Shown: piece after piece, positions 11,551 through 21,394 of the stretch
Layout: the number at the start of each line of letters is the position of its first letter
How positions within the stretch are numbered: position 1 is the first letter of the stretch
Assembly: GCA_000149265.1 (NCBI GenBank)
Contig: CH003229.1
Coordinates: 1,160,481-1,224,480, forward strand
Direction of reading: 5' to 3'
From: Ciona savignyi
Taxonomy: Eukaryota; Chordata; Ascidiacea; Phlebobranchia; Cionidae
DNA length: 64,000 nucleotides
Program-made: the position numbers and the translations under genes
Notes under the pieces: model-generated
Told to the model about the DNA's origin: nothing
The model's database searches: none
Seen by the model: only the letters and a program-made list of their open reading frames with translations

Positions 11551-12237
11551 CTAGAGAGTGTCAACCACGTGTTTAACCACCACTATTTGTAAAACACATG
11601 TTGTATACCCTATATTCATGCTACAGGGTCCCTAACCACAATTTGTATTTTAACGGCTGCTCTATTTTATAAAAATTCGGTAAAATGTTAAAACATTAGA
11701 CATTCTGTGCCAATTAAATAAAGAAAACATTTACTGAGGTTAATTTCCATGAAAACGAAGATATGTTCCTAAATTATGATTGTGACAGGCATGCCATATC
11801 GCACTGACATCTCCAACAAGAAGTCGACAAATCAGATTAAAACTTTAAGAATTGCTACATAACATGACTCACTTATGTAAAAACAAAAAACTTATCTATT
11901 AAACCCAGGGGCATTCCCTGAAACAATGAAAAACTAAATCAGACTATTTGGGAATTTAGCTTTATTTCACTACAGCGCTTGAAAAGAAGCTAAAATTTAA
12001 AACATTTGTGGTGAAATGTTCGTAAATTTAGGTCGTTTATTCTTTATTTAACTTAATATTAAAAATATGTTTGGTATGTTAACTATGGGACCCATGCATT
12101 TATGCTTGCAGAAACAAAAACTACATACTCAATGTATAAAATACAAATTATGGTTAGGGACCCTGTAGCATGAATATAGGTATACAACACGTGTTTTACA
12201 AATAGTGTTGGTTAAACACGTGGTGGACACTCTCTAG
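11551..12237. mobile_element. Small non-autonomous DNA transposon with ~100-bp terminal inverted repeats
   Basis: The left arm 11551-11652 (CTAGAGAGTGTCAACCACGT...) and right arm 12137-12237 (...GTGGACACTCTCTAG) are inverted copies with only a few differences, including the shared core GCTACAGGGTCCCTAACCA. Total length is about 687 bp with no coding capacity. The flanks (TTAA left, TTAT right) do not give a clear target duplication, so the superfamily is unassigned. Its right end lies 115 bp upstream of the next gene's start codon. Confidence 0.75.
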
Positions 12238-12351
12238 TTTATACTAAAGGCGCATTGGTTATGCGTCGGTTAGTTTATTTGGAAGTCAGTTGATACGGTG
12301 GAACAGCCACAAAACAATGTAAACTAGCTATGTGCGCATAAGTTCAGCAAC

Positions 12352-14017
12352 ATGTCTGTTATTAAGGTAGCACCTTCTGACGTTAGATTTATGCAAGACT
12401 CAATTGCAAAAGAATTTCGAGATGGAAGTTCTGTAAATGAATGCATCAGTATAATACGACGAGGAACTTTGGCAGTGGATGATATCGACAAAATAAGAGT
12501 CGTAAAAAGGAATAACCTCTACTATAGCTTGGATAATCGGCGACTGTATGTGTTTAGAGTGCTTGAAGAACTCGGCTTTCTGAAAAAGATACAAGTTTTA
12601 GTTATGCATTCTGGGTGGTTTGATGAAAACAAATTTACCACGGAAAATAATGGAAAGTCTATTTTCTTGCGTCGTGGCGGTAAAACATTGTCGCATTCAA
12701 AACTGGTGTCGGATTCTCCATCAATGGCATATCATGACCGTGATTATGACGACTCTAGTGATTATGATGACTCTCGTCAATACCGGGACTCTCGTGAATA
12801 TGATGGCTCTCGTGAATATGATGGCTCTCGTGAATATGATGGCTCTCGTGAATATGATGGCTCTCGTGGATATGATGGCTCTCGTCAATACCGTGAATCT
12901 GGTTATTATATGGGCTATCGTCAATACTTTCACTCTCGTGATGGTGATACCTCTCGTGATTATGATGGCTCTCGTCAAAACCGTGACTCTCGTGATTATG
13001 ATGGCTCTCGTCAAAACCGTGAATCTCGTGAATATGATGGCTCCCGTGATTACGACGAATCTCGTGATGATAATTACTTCGCTAACTTTCATGAAATTAC
13101 AACCAACAGTCAACCTCCTTTGATTAAAAAAAGTAAAAAAGATAAAAAACCCAAAACAAAATCTCCCAACCAGAACGATGGCGCGGTTTTAAGAGAATCT
13201 ATTAATCCATCAGTACATATTCCTGATGTAAGAAACAGTAACAATAGTTACCAAGCACTTCCGCGATCCCCAGCAAACACCACGCGAAATGAGCTTTTGA
13301 GGATAACAATAAANNNNNNNNNNNNNNNNNNNNNNNNNNNNNNNNNNNNNNNNNNNNNNNNNNNNNNNNNNNNNNNNNNNNNNNNNNNNNNNNNNNNNNN
13401 NNNNNNNNNNNNNTATAAGATCACATGACAACGATAATTTAATTTAAATAATTTCCATCTGTGCATATTACATTAACCTGAGTACTATTAAAAATTAACC
13501 TGACTACTATTAAAATACAATTGGATGAAGAGTTAACTGGCCAAACCTTTAGGGTCAGTGAACTGAAACTGAAAGAAACATTCAAGTTCCCAACCAAACA
13601 GCATCAAAAATGAAACATTTTATTCAAGTTCCACCAAACAGCATTAAAATAAATAACATATCCCTGATAAACTCTTCTGTTCTGCAGCTTAAAATGGAAG
13701 AAGTCACCCACGAGAGAAACGAATTCCACAAAAAACCCAAAACAAAATCTCCCAACCAGAACATGGCGCGGTTTTAAGAGAATCTATTAATCCATCAGTA
13801 CATATTCCTGATGTAAGAAACAGTAACAATAGTTACCAAGCACTTCCGCGATCCCCAGCAAACACCACGGAAATGAGCTTTGAGGATAACAATAAATTCT
13901 GCTGCTGCTGTATCATTCTTTAAATCAATGCTTAACTGGTTTTCGTACTTTTTATCTTCTTATAATATTGGCTTTATTACAAATGTTGTAGTTTTTAAAT
14001 ATTTCGTTAAACTTTAA
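12352..14017 (+). CDS. ParB-like N-domain protein with YDGSR repeats and C-terminal membrane segment (gap inside)
   Basis: The start is ATG at 12352. Residues about 5-85 resemble the ParB/sulfiredoxin-like N-domain (PSDVRFMQDSIAKEFRDG, then YYSLDNRRLYVFRVL, like the G-x-RRL motif of ParB). Residues about 125-240 are a tandem hexapeptide tract, mostly SREYDG and SRQYRD, coded by 18-bp units. A Lys/Ser-rich stretch follows (KKSKKDKKPKTKS). The frame enters the gap at 13314. Beyond it, a near-copy of the last 170 bases (13730-13895) continues as NSAAAVSFFK and a hydrophobic helix (FLSSYNIGFITNVVVF) to TAA at 14015-14017; AATAAA is at 14289. So the true C-terminus is probably membrane-anchored. 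I do not recognise the gene; DNA binding is not shown. The 5' end lies close to the inverted-repeat transposon at 11551-12237. Confidence 0.6.
12733..13070 (+). repeat. 18-bp tandem coding repeat (S-R-E-Y-D-G units)
   Basis: Degenerate tandem array with the unit GAATATGATGGCTCTCGT. It is most regular at 12796-12886, with variants encoding SRQYRD and SRQNRD. Because the unit is a multiple of three, other frames and the antisense strand also stay open over it. Confidence 0.9.
13144..13313 (+). repeat. First copy of a 170-bp duplication flanking the assembly gap
   Basis: Matches 13730-13895 almost exactly, from AAAAAACCCAAAACAAAATC to AATAACAATAAA. This copy keeps the reading frame; the second lacks single bases at three places. 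It ends exactly at the N run. Confidence 0.85.
13314..13413. other. Assembly gap (100 N)
   Basis: Exactly 100 undetermined bases inside the ParB-like gene, flanked by a near-identical duplication, suggesting contigs that were not merged. Confidence 0.95.
13730..13895 (+). repeat. Second copy of the gap-flanking duplication
   Basis: Near-identical to 13144-13313 with three single-base losses (at GAACGATGG, CACGCGAAA and GCTTTTGAG). They sum to three, so the frame is restored before the C-terminal coding part. An acceptor-like TTCTGTTCTGCAG at 13676-13688 precedes an open stretch (LKMEEVTHERNEFHKK), so an alternative upstream exon is also possible. Confidence 0.8.
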
Positions 14018-14288
14018 GCCAACCAATGTATTGTTTTTAATGGTATTATGGCCGTTCTGTTTGTTAATATGGTTTAAGATGGCGTATAACCAATTAAGAC
14101 CTCTATGAACGGCAGGATGTGACGAGTGGTACCCTCCATGAGTCATTGTTTTTAAACTAGTGTTTTGCTGAGTAACAATGGTGGTGATTCCCCAATGTTT
14201 GTTTTGTTAAAAGCAGCATGTGCTAGGCTGCGCGCCGGTGTTCTCGTTTAGCTGTAAAGTTTTGTAATCGTGGAGCAGTGCTTTGTAA

Positions 14289-14294
14289 AATAAA
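14289..14294 (+). terminator. Candidate polyadenylation signal of the ParB-like gene
   Basis: AATAAA about 270 bp after the inferred stop at 14015-14017, on the same strand. No closer AATAAA was seen. Confidence 0.35.
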
Positions 14295-14452
14295 GGTGTT
14301 GAATGTGCATCTGCTAGCTGTTTTGTTGGAAAAAAGTTGCCGATGTACGAAGGGGTATGGGCTCAAAATTTTTAAACAAAATTTTGTAGGGTTTTGAGTT
14401 TAGGTTGCAGATCCAAGCTTTAATTTTAAATTGTGAAAAAATCTAAGACTTC

Positions 14453-14535
14453 CTATGTCAGGATTTTGAGTGACAGTCGTTTTTGTGAGGTCAGTTTGCA
14501 TTGGAGAGATAGGGAAAATAATTAGTTGAACGCCT
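14453..14535. repeat. Second arm of the inverted repeat matching 4307-4385
   Basis: Reverse complement of the CACTA element's left flank, uninterrupted here. It gives a partial view of the insertion site: the join reads CCTGACATAGGAAG, versus CCTGACATA (left flank) and TAGGGAACG (right flank) at the element. Similarity beyond that TA is only a few bases. Confidence 0.65.
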
Positions 14536-14717
14536 CCTTAACGTCTTTGTCATTTGACTTTAAATGCGCATCATCAGCGTCACAGAACGTGTAAACAAAA
14601 CAGTGATCCGCTCAGTGGGAATTCCCCTAAGCTTACCCCAATTGAACGTAAGTGGTACTGTACCGCTGCAGTCGTTTTTTATTTAGGTTGGTTGATTTTT
14701 GGTAATATTTTATTTCT

Positions 14718-16278
14718 ATGATTTGTCCTTGGCAATATCACGGTTTTGATTTGTACAGCCTTTTTGAGTTCTGCTTCGTGGAAGCATCAGTTTCTTTAGT
14801 GAGTGGTAAGTGAGTGTGAATGGTTTATGTAGTAAAATTTTTCAATTTCCCTTTTTATATTGTCTCCTATTCATTCATGCTTTTTTAGAAAACCGCTGAA
14901 CACCAAATAAAGGAATTGGAATGAGCGCGTTAAGGGATTTGAAAGAGCATCTTTACTGCGTTCCGCCGTAACAGTAACTAAACAACGACGTCGGCGTTGA
15001 TTGGTCTCTATAGTAATTGGGTCGAGGTAAAACGGTTACCACCATCTATTATTAACAAATGGCGTAGTACTTGGATACAAAATATTAGACCAAGGGACAT
15101 ACCGAACCTTTACATTACAATCAGAACGAGAAAATATAATTGAATTAAAAAGAATTAGTAAAGCAATTTCGTTCAAAACAGGGTATCGGAGAGGTAATGT
15201 ACCAGGCAAGCTGATTAATTATTTTTACAAGGCGTCAAGTGAATAATCGAAATATAAACAACAGGTTAACAGCTCGTCGCAAAATTTCACATATTGCGAA
15301 AGTTATGACCATGTACTATCGTAATACTTATTTATTAAGGTTTAATTGACTGTAATTCTAAAAGAAAAGAAGAGCAATATATTAACAATATAAGAACAGT
15401 CAACTCCCACTAAACAGTAAAGTAAATGTGCCACAAAATGAATAGCAGAGGTCGAACACGCAGAAGCCCCGGATAAATAATTATTGCCAACACGGGCGTG
15501 CGTAAAGTGTTCAACTGAAATTACGACACGAATGCAATACATTCACGAGATTAAGTTTATGTGATAGAACATGTGATGCCCCCAGTAAGAGCATTGCTTA
15601 TTATCGGGAAAACCAATGGGGTTATCACATGGGCAATCGGCAGATCACCTCGCGCCCATCGTCGGGTTATCGGAGCTATTGTAGTGTGTTGTATATGATT
15701 TTCATGTTCCTTCAATTTGATAGAACCCATTAATCCGCTGGGGTTTAGGCAATGTCCATTATGTGCCTTGCCCATGGACAGAACCAACTAGCTATAGCGA
15801 TCAGTTTTGAACCTTAAACCTTTCGGTTGAAAGGCGTAGCCCTAAACCACCGGACTAACCGGTCGGACCATTAGCTTACTTAATATATCTTTCGAATATT
15901 GCATCCCTACTTCACTTGATTTCTGCAGATCAAGACATTAACGACCCTCGACCAGGTAAGAACTGATTTAATGACAATTAATCAGCTTATTTTTTCAACA
16001 ACTAAACCAATTGCATTTCAGATTTTTTCTTTGACAGTCGTGATCTTGGCCTAAATGAAAGAGGTAAATACATAATGATTGGATGGGTCCGTGTGTTTAG
16101 ATAGTTTTTTAATAAAAACTTATTTAAAAATTAAAACTAATGTGTACAGTCAACGTTTACTAAGTGTGTTGCTTTGGGAGACAACATGGGTTTAATTATT
16201 TGGTATCGTGACCGACTTATACCTATTCACATTTCAGAAACGGAAGAGTTTTTTGCAGATCTGAATCTTTCGAACTAA
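14718..16278 (+). CDS. Candidate small-peptide gene of tiny phase-1 exons; basic segment then acidic tail
   Basis: Four consecutive exons fit in phase 1: 15125-15193, 15929-15955, 16022-16063 and 16238-16278. All acceptors are good (ACAATCAG, TTTCTGCAG, CATTTCAG, CATTTCAG), as are the donors (GTAATG, GTAAGA, GTAAAT). The stop is 16276-16278 and AATAAA follows at 16281-16286. The first of these encodes a basic amphipathic stretch (IIELKRISKAISFKTGYRR) ending in Arg-Arg; the rest is acidic (DQDINDPRP, DFFFDSRDLGLNER, ETEEFFADLNLSN). A dibasic end followed by an acidic tail resembles a peptide precursor. A possible first exon, 14718-14805 (starts MICPWQYHGF, donor G|GTAAGT, phase 1), fits but is not a convincing signal peptide, so the 5' end is uncertain. 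A SINE-A copy sits in the second intron. No family is recognised. Confidence 0.5.
15603..15867 (-). repeat. SINE-A copy
   Basis: Minus-strand copy from the CCGGTTAGTCCGGTGGTTTAGG head to the core near GGGAAAACCAATGGGG. The tail is lost. It lies in an intron of the small-exon gene. Confidence 0.75.
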
Positions 16279-16280
16279 GA

Positions 16281-16286
16281 AATAAA
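16281..16286 (+). terminator. Polyadenylation signal after the small-exon gene
   Basis: AATAAA starts 3 bp after the TAA at 16276-16278. Its position supports the inferred last exon. Confidence 0.5.
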
Positions 16287-16452
16287 CTGACCAAGTTTGT
16301 CATTATTATCTGAACGTATCTCTCTTTAATTATTTTTTTTATGATTTTTTGGTACCAAGTAATCATATACGACAAAATATACTCACCACTTCCATTCACT
16401 ATGTGACGCACGTAAGCAATGTTGAGTTAAAACGTTGTGTCCGCCAATTGAA

Positions 16453-16550
16453 TGCAATGTGGCCGATTGGTTAGCGCGACATATAACCAAGTGCTCATTC
16501 AACAACAGAACATGGTGGATTCGAAACTTGCATCGGTGAAAATAAAATTA
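16453..16550 (+). repeat. SINE-B copy, diverged
   Basis: TGGCCGATTGGTTAGCGCGAC head, internally shortened, with B-box-like GGATTCGAAACTTG and an A-rich tail. Confidence 0.55.
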
Positions 16551-16626
16551 CAAACAATTCAACCTTAGAAGCAGCATGTTCCAACCTCATCCTTTTGTGA
16601 TGAAATGTAAATGACCATGTTATTCT

Positions 16627-16938
16627 TCACAGATGTTGGCAAAGATTTTGCGAAGCCACATTTTTTGAAATTCGTGTCACAATAAAATACAATTGACAGT
16701 ACAAATGATAAGGTGATGTCTTATCGATTAGCAAAAAGGTAAAAGCGATTTGCATTAAAAGCACGAGCGCCACGCTTTTGTTTCCAATCGACCAAAGTTG
16801 TAGAATGAATTTTAACAAAATTTCTTTCAAATCAATGTTTAAAAACTTAAGATAGTAGTCACACCAGCGCCAAGCAAATCTATTTAAAAAGAAGTTTGCT
16901 TGATAATTCTTAAGCTTTCTGTCTGAATTAGAAAACAA
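16627..16938 (-). other. 103-codon open frame, possible exon or fragment
   Basis: An unusually long open frame for this AT-rich DNA on the minus strand, preceded by a plausible acceptor (TTTTCTAATTCAG|ACAG). The residues are aromatic- and leucine-rich (NRFAWRWCDYYLKFLNIDLK, later LVLLMQIAFTFLLI), which could be membrane segments or a transposon fragment. There is no in-frame ATG at the start, no recognised family and no neighbouring exon found. Confidence 0.2.
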
Positions 16939-16973
16939 TAATCATTAAACCCGGTTAATGGGGAATCACCATG

Positions 16974-17210
16974 ATAGGATATTCATGTTTATCCCCGTGA
17001 ATGGGAAAACCAAGGGGGTTAACACACGGGCAATCGTCAGATCACCTCGCGTCCACCGTCGGGTTACCGGAGCTATTGCAGTGTGTTGTGTATGATAGAC
17101 ACGTTCCTTCAATTTGATAGAACCCATTAATCCGCTGGGTTCGGGCAATGTTCGTTAAGTGACTTGCCCAAGGACACAACCGAATAGCTAGCACTTAACC
17201 GCCAGAGCGC
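16974..17210 (-). repeat. SINE-A copy, head truncated
   Basis: Minus-strand copy with tail GATAAACATGAATATCCTATC and a well-kept core to CTAGCTATTCGG. Part of the tRNA-like head is lost. A further degraded minus copy follows at 17276-17480. Confidence 0.75.
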
Positions 17211-17585
17211 TATAGATTTCCACGTTATAATGGCTATACGCAACGAATATTGTCCTCTGGTCAACGCTTTTGCTATATGATATTTATCCCGGTTAAAAAG
17301 GAAAACGAAAAGGCTTTCATCATATACATGCGATTCTGATCACCTCGGGTCACCGGAGCTATTGCAGTGTATTGTATATGATTCACACGTTCCTTTATTT
17401 TAATAGAACCTATTAATCCTCTGGGTTCAAGAAATGTCCACTATAGATTCTTTGCCCAATATAACACATCTAACTTTTTAAGGATGAATAGGCTACAAAC
17501 GGTACAACAAACTCAAACCTAGACTGGCTAAGATATCTTTTGACATGTGGACCCAGTTATGAAAGCTAAAAACTACAAGCGTCCT

Positions 17586-17883
17586 TGGTCCGGCTGGTTA
17601 GTCTGGCGGTTTAGTGCGTCGCCTTTTGATTGAAAGCTTGCAGGTGTGAAACTGGTCGCTAGCTAGTCGGTTGTGTCCTTGGGCAAGGCACTTAACGGAC
17701 TTTGCCTGAACCCAGCGGATTAGTGGGTTCTACCAAATTAAAGGAACGACTGTATCATATACAACACACTGCAATAGCTCCGGTAACCCATCTGTGGGCG
17801 CGAGGTGATCTGTCGATTGCCCGTGTGATAACCCCCTTGTTTTTCCCATTCACGGGGATAAACATATATATACTATGCTATCC
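17586..17883 (+). repeat. SINE-A copy, near full length
   Basis: Plus-strand copy. The head CCGGCTGGTTAGTCTGGCGG is followed by GCTTGCAGGTGTGAAACTGG (B-box region), GGGCAAGGCACTTAACGGAC, the core, and a tail at GGGGATAAACATATATATAC. A 77-codon frame across it is shared by other copies. Confidence 0.8.
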
Positions 17884-18300
17884 TAAAAATTACAAATGCA
17901 TCCCAGCTCAAAATACCTTCGGTACTGTTAAGTAACAGCACACACACGGTGGCGCTCTTAAGCAATAGCATATATGAATTCACTGGTACAGTTGTGTGGA
18001 TAATGTTTAGCGCAATCAATACAAACTTATGTAAAAAATAGTTTTACTGACGAGCCTGTTATATGTTTTAACCCAGCACTGTAAAAAATTAATAAGTAAA
18101 AATATGTTCAAATATACAACATAAAATTTTGCTTAAAACCTGTATACTTTTATGCGTCATATCGTTTATTTACAAATGCAGAATAATCAATAATAAACCG
18201 TTACTAAGCGTATTTACCATGGCCATCGAATATGTAACTATCTTTGAATTTACCCAAGATAAGACAAAAATTAGCCAAAAACAAACCATAGGATCGGAAG

Positions 18301-18577
18301 GATAACGAAGGTTTATCTCCGTTAATGGGAAAACCAAGGGGGTTAACGCACGGGCAATCGTCAGATCACCTCGCGCCCATCGTCAGGTTACCAGAGCTGT
18401 TGCAGTGTGTTGTGTATGATTCACACGTTCCTTTAGTTAAATAGAACCAATTAAATCACTGGGTTCAGGCAATATCCGTAAGGAGTCTTGCCCATGGATA
18501 CAACGACTAGCTAGCGACGAGTTTCGAATCTGCAACCTCTCGGTTGAAAGGTGTCGGAATAAACCACCAAACTAACC
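18301..18577 (-). repeat. SINE-A copy
   Basis: Minus-strand copy with head, core and a degraded tail (TTTATCTCCGTTAATGGGAA on the plus strand). Confidence 0.75.
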
Positions 18578-18715
18578 GGTCGACATATTTAAAAATTAGC
18601 TTATTTAAGCTATTTGTTGTCATTCTCCTATAATATTTGTATACAATTTATATAAAACCCGTTAATGAGAGCGAATAAATAATAAAAAGAATAACTTTTC
18701 ACCACAAATACCTAC

Positions 18716-18832
18716 GTGGCCGAATGCTGGGCAAGAACGATTCGTATAAATAACATTTCCAGAACATACACAGTGTCGTCGCCATGTTGGGTTCGAAACT
18801 TGGCCAGGTTAACAAAAGAAAAAAACGACATA
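18716..18832 (+). repeat. SINE-B copy
   Basis: Head CGTGGCCGAATGCTGGGCAA, then the B-box-like GGGTTCGAAACTTGGC and the A-rich AACAAAAGAAAAAAAC tail. Confidence 0.6.
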
Positions 18833-19020
18833 TTTCTGTGATCGTGCGGCCAAGCGGTTTGAACAAGATTAACGGAGAAAGCGTATCACGCACGGAACAT
18901 GACCGGTCAAAAAAGAAAAAGTCCGAATCGCATTTAATTACAGAAATACGGAATTTATACGATTGCCTAACCTACCCAAGCGACGTTAAGTTTAAAACTA
19001 CGCAAATGCAGGAATTGTAA
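18784..19020 (+). other. Open frame with a basic-helix-like segment, possible orphan exon
   Basis: The first part lies in a SINE-B copy. Beyond it, about 18836-19020 is CG-rich and reads like protein: a basic run (RSKKKKSESHL), a helix-like ITEIRNLYDCL, a short loop and KTTQMQEL, which loosely recalls a basic helix-loop-helix region. The key Glu of the basic region is absent. A donor-like GTAACG follows at the end. There is no partner exon, so this may be chance. Confidence 0.2.
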
Positions 19021-19124
19021 CGAATCACCTTCCACTATAACCGCAATGTGGTTTATAAAGGGTTTTTAATTTGCTTTGTGTATAATTTCCGCTGGTTTCA
19101 TATTTCCGACGTTATGTTTTAACC

Positions 19125-19358
19125 CAGTGGTTCCCAAACTTTTTTACAAAAAAATCACAACGGACACCTTGCAATTTTTTTAATGTTTGGCGGTAGAGTG
19201 AAGACTAAAAAATTAAACAATCACAATCACGAAATCAATGGACAGTATAATGAAAAATAGTCCTACACATAGAAAAAATATACCAAACTTCTTTCGTGGA
19301 CCTCCTGAAAGTGCTTCACGCCCTAAAAGGTCCGCGGACCACACTTTGGGTACCACTG
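19125..19358. mobile_element. hAT-type MITE (CAGTGGTTCCCAAAC ends)
   Basis: Left end CAGTGGTTCCCAAACTTTTTT and right end CACACTTTGGGTACCACTG are inverted repeats of the type seen in hAT MITEs. Length is 234 bp, with no coding capacity and no clear target duplication. Confidence 0.65.
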
Positions 19359-19371
19359 ACCAAGTTTCCAC

Positions 19372-21045
19372 CTTATGAGCTTCACTTAAAAGGTCTTGGG
19401 TGGTTTTCCACAAACTTTAGTTCATGTTGGTTATATAGATGGTGTATACCCAATTAGTTGATTGCCTCACATAGCTCATTTCGTTTTTGCCCTTTGAAAT
19501 AACACCAATCCTACGGAAGCACGTTTTACATTGATAGAAAAGATAGTTTTTTTTGTGAAATTACCGAAGCTATGCACTAAGTGTAAATCATGTCGTTTTA
19601 TTAGAATTTTAGCCGAAACGCTATATTCTATATAACGACAGTTTCAATCCTGTTTTTGGTATAATGGATCTAAAATCCCATATTCTTTCGTTATATTCGC
19701 GAAAGTGTGTTTAATCCACCTAAAACTGCTCGCATTCAGTATCTGAACTTAAATTACGAATCGGCGTTAAAATGGATGAGAGTTATGTCGATTTTACGAA
19801 AGAAAAAGGCTCTCACTTTTCGTCGATTGACATAACTTCTACCACCAGCAAACCTTGTGGTAGAGAGAATGTTCTAATCTAATTGAGTTAATTAAGGTTC
19901 AAATTCAAGCGCAACGCGTATGTAGATAGCATTACATTTATTCCAGTCCGCAATCTTAAGGATGTTTTAGTATTTGGTCCATAGCTAAATAACGATTGTA
20001 ATTTTTTAATTTATCAAATGTGTGAAATATATTATAGAAATATGCCTAGTTTAAATGTAAGTTGGCTATGAGGTCAGAACATAATTGCACTTGCCGCCAT
20101 TACTAAGGTTTCTTGCTTAATTATAACAACTTTAAATTTGAACTTGTGCACAGTGTGTTCGCGTGTCAACGACGCTAAGACGAGGCTTAGTTCGGTCGCC
20201 GAAAGCAATCCATGCGTGTCATGATAAGCGATAACTCGCCTCAGGCGATGTGCATAACTCGTCCAATGCACTTCAGCGAGATTTGAAAATTGAAATGCGT
20301 AGCTAAACACGATTTAAATCTAAATGTTTGCTCAATTGCCGCGTTCAGCCTGCTCGTTAAGATTCTAGAATTCTCTTGTGCAAACATTGTAACATATATT
20401 TGCGTCCAAAAAACGAAGATTTCGTTTTCACAATTCTCCATGGTTGCACTTGTACTTCGCCTTTTAGATCGCCTTGATTGACCAAGCATGTCGTCGAAAT
20501 TAGTTTAACTTTGAGCATGCTTATTGGGTTCAAAATGGGCCACACACATATAACGATTTTTGTAGATAGCAGACAGTCTAATTTTTTACAAAATGTCGAT
20601 TTAAAAGATTTTAAAAACCTGTTTTTTCCGAAAATTGTTGTAGAATTTCACAAAGTAACAGATCGCGGGCGCACAATCGTCAATTTGTTATCCCATCTTT
20701 ATGCTCATATAAACAAACTTATACAGGTTAAGCTTGCCACCAATGAAGGATTAATATGCAGCCGTCTTGACTGTGGGTTCAATCCGATAATTTTACATGT
20801 CTTTCTCTATTAATTACCCGCATGTCATATATGCACGACGTAAAGTGGTCTAATTTAGTTTGCTTTTGACATTATATGACCTTCGCCCAGTTTATAGCTA
20901 ATTATATAACCAACGCTTTAGTTTGGATATTGCTGTGGTATTTTTACTAATGCTCATAAAAGTTTATCGCCCCGTATAATCTTGGAAATCAAAGACAATG
21001 AAAGAAATGGCTTCGCAGACGATGTAAGAGATTCGTCGCAAGTTA
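19372..21045. other. Gene-free stretch with a CG-rich patch
   Basis: Open frames at 20074-20813 on both strands overlap a patch richer in CG than its surroundings (about 20150-20480). None has a convincing start, splice sites or recognisable motif. It could be regulatory. Confidence 0.3.
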
Positions 21046-21146
21046 TTTAACCCGACGGTGGGCACGAGGTGATCTTACGATTGCCCTTATGTTAACCCCA
21101 TTGGTTTTCTCATTCACGGGGATAAACATTAAAATCCTATCCTATT
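21046..21146 (+). repeat. SINE-A 3' fragment
   Basis: The last 100 bp of the family only: CCCGACGGTGGGCACGAGGT to GATAAACATTAAAATCCTAT. Confidence 0.75.
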
Positions 21147-21175
21147 CAAGCTTATTTTGTCTGTGTCAAGAGTCG

Positions 21176-21386
21176 AGGCAACACTAAAAAGAGGGAAGGA
21201 GGGAAGAAGGGTAAAGTTCTCACTAAAACTATAAAAACAAGTTTAACCCTGCCCTAAACACTAATCTCAACCCCAGAACTAACTTTAACTCCAACCCCAT
21301 GTTTAAAACTAACCCTAATGTCATAATATTCATTACAGTGTGCAGTTTCCCCCTCCTTCCCGCTTTCCCTCCTTTTAGTTTCCCCC
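21176..21386. mobile_element. MITE-C copy with 8-bp target duplication
   Basis: Inverted ends AGGCAACACTAAAAAGAGGG and CCCTCCTTTTAGTTTCCCCC enclose a core rich in AACCCTAACYCCAACCCC. Flanked by AAGAGTCG on both sides (21168-21175 and 21387-21394), an 8-bp target duplication typical of hAT elements. Length is 211 bp. Confidence 0.85.
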
Positions 21387-21394
21387 AAGAGTCG

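Noticed and set aside
12721-13113. 130-codon antisense frame rich in Ile-Thr-Arg over the ParB-like gene
   Set aside because: It exists only because the sense repeat unit is 18 bp; it has no independent support. The 167-codon frame at 12620-13123 is rejected for the same reason.
21240-21330. CCCTAACC-like stretch resembling telomere repeat
   Set aside because: It is the core of MITE-C and recurs in each copy; it is not an array of telomeric units.
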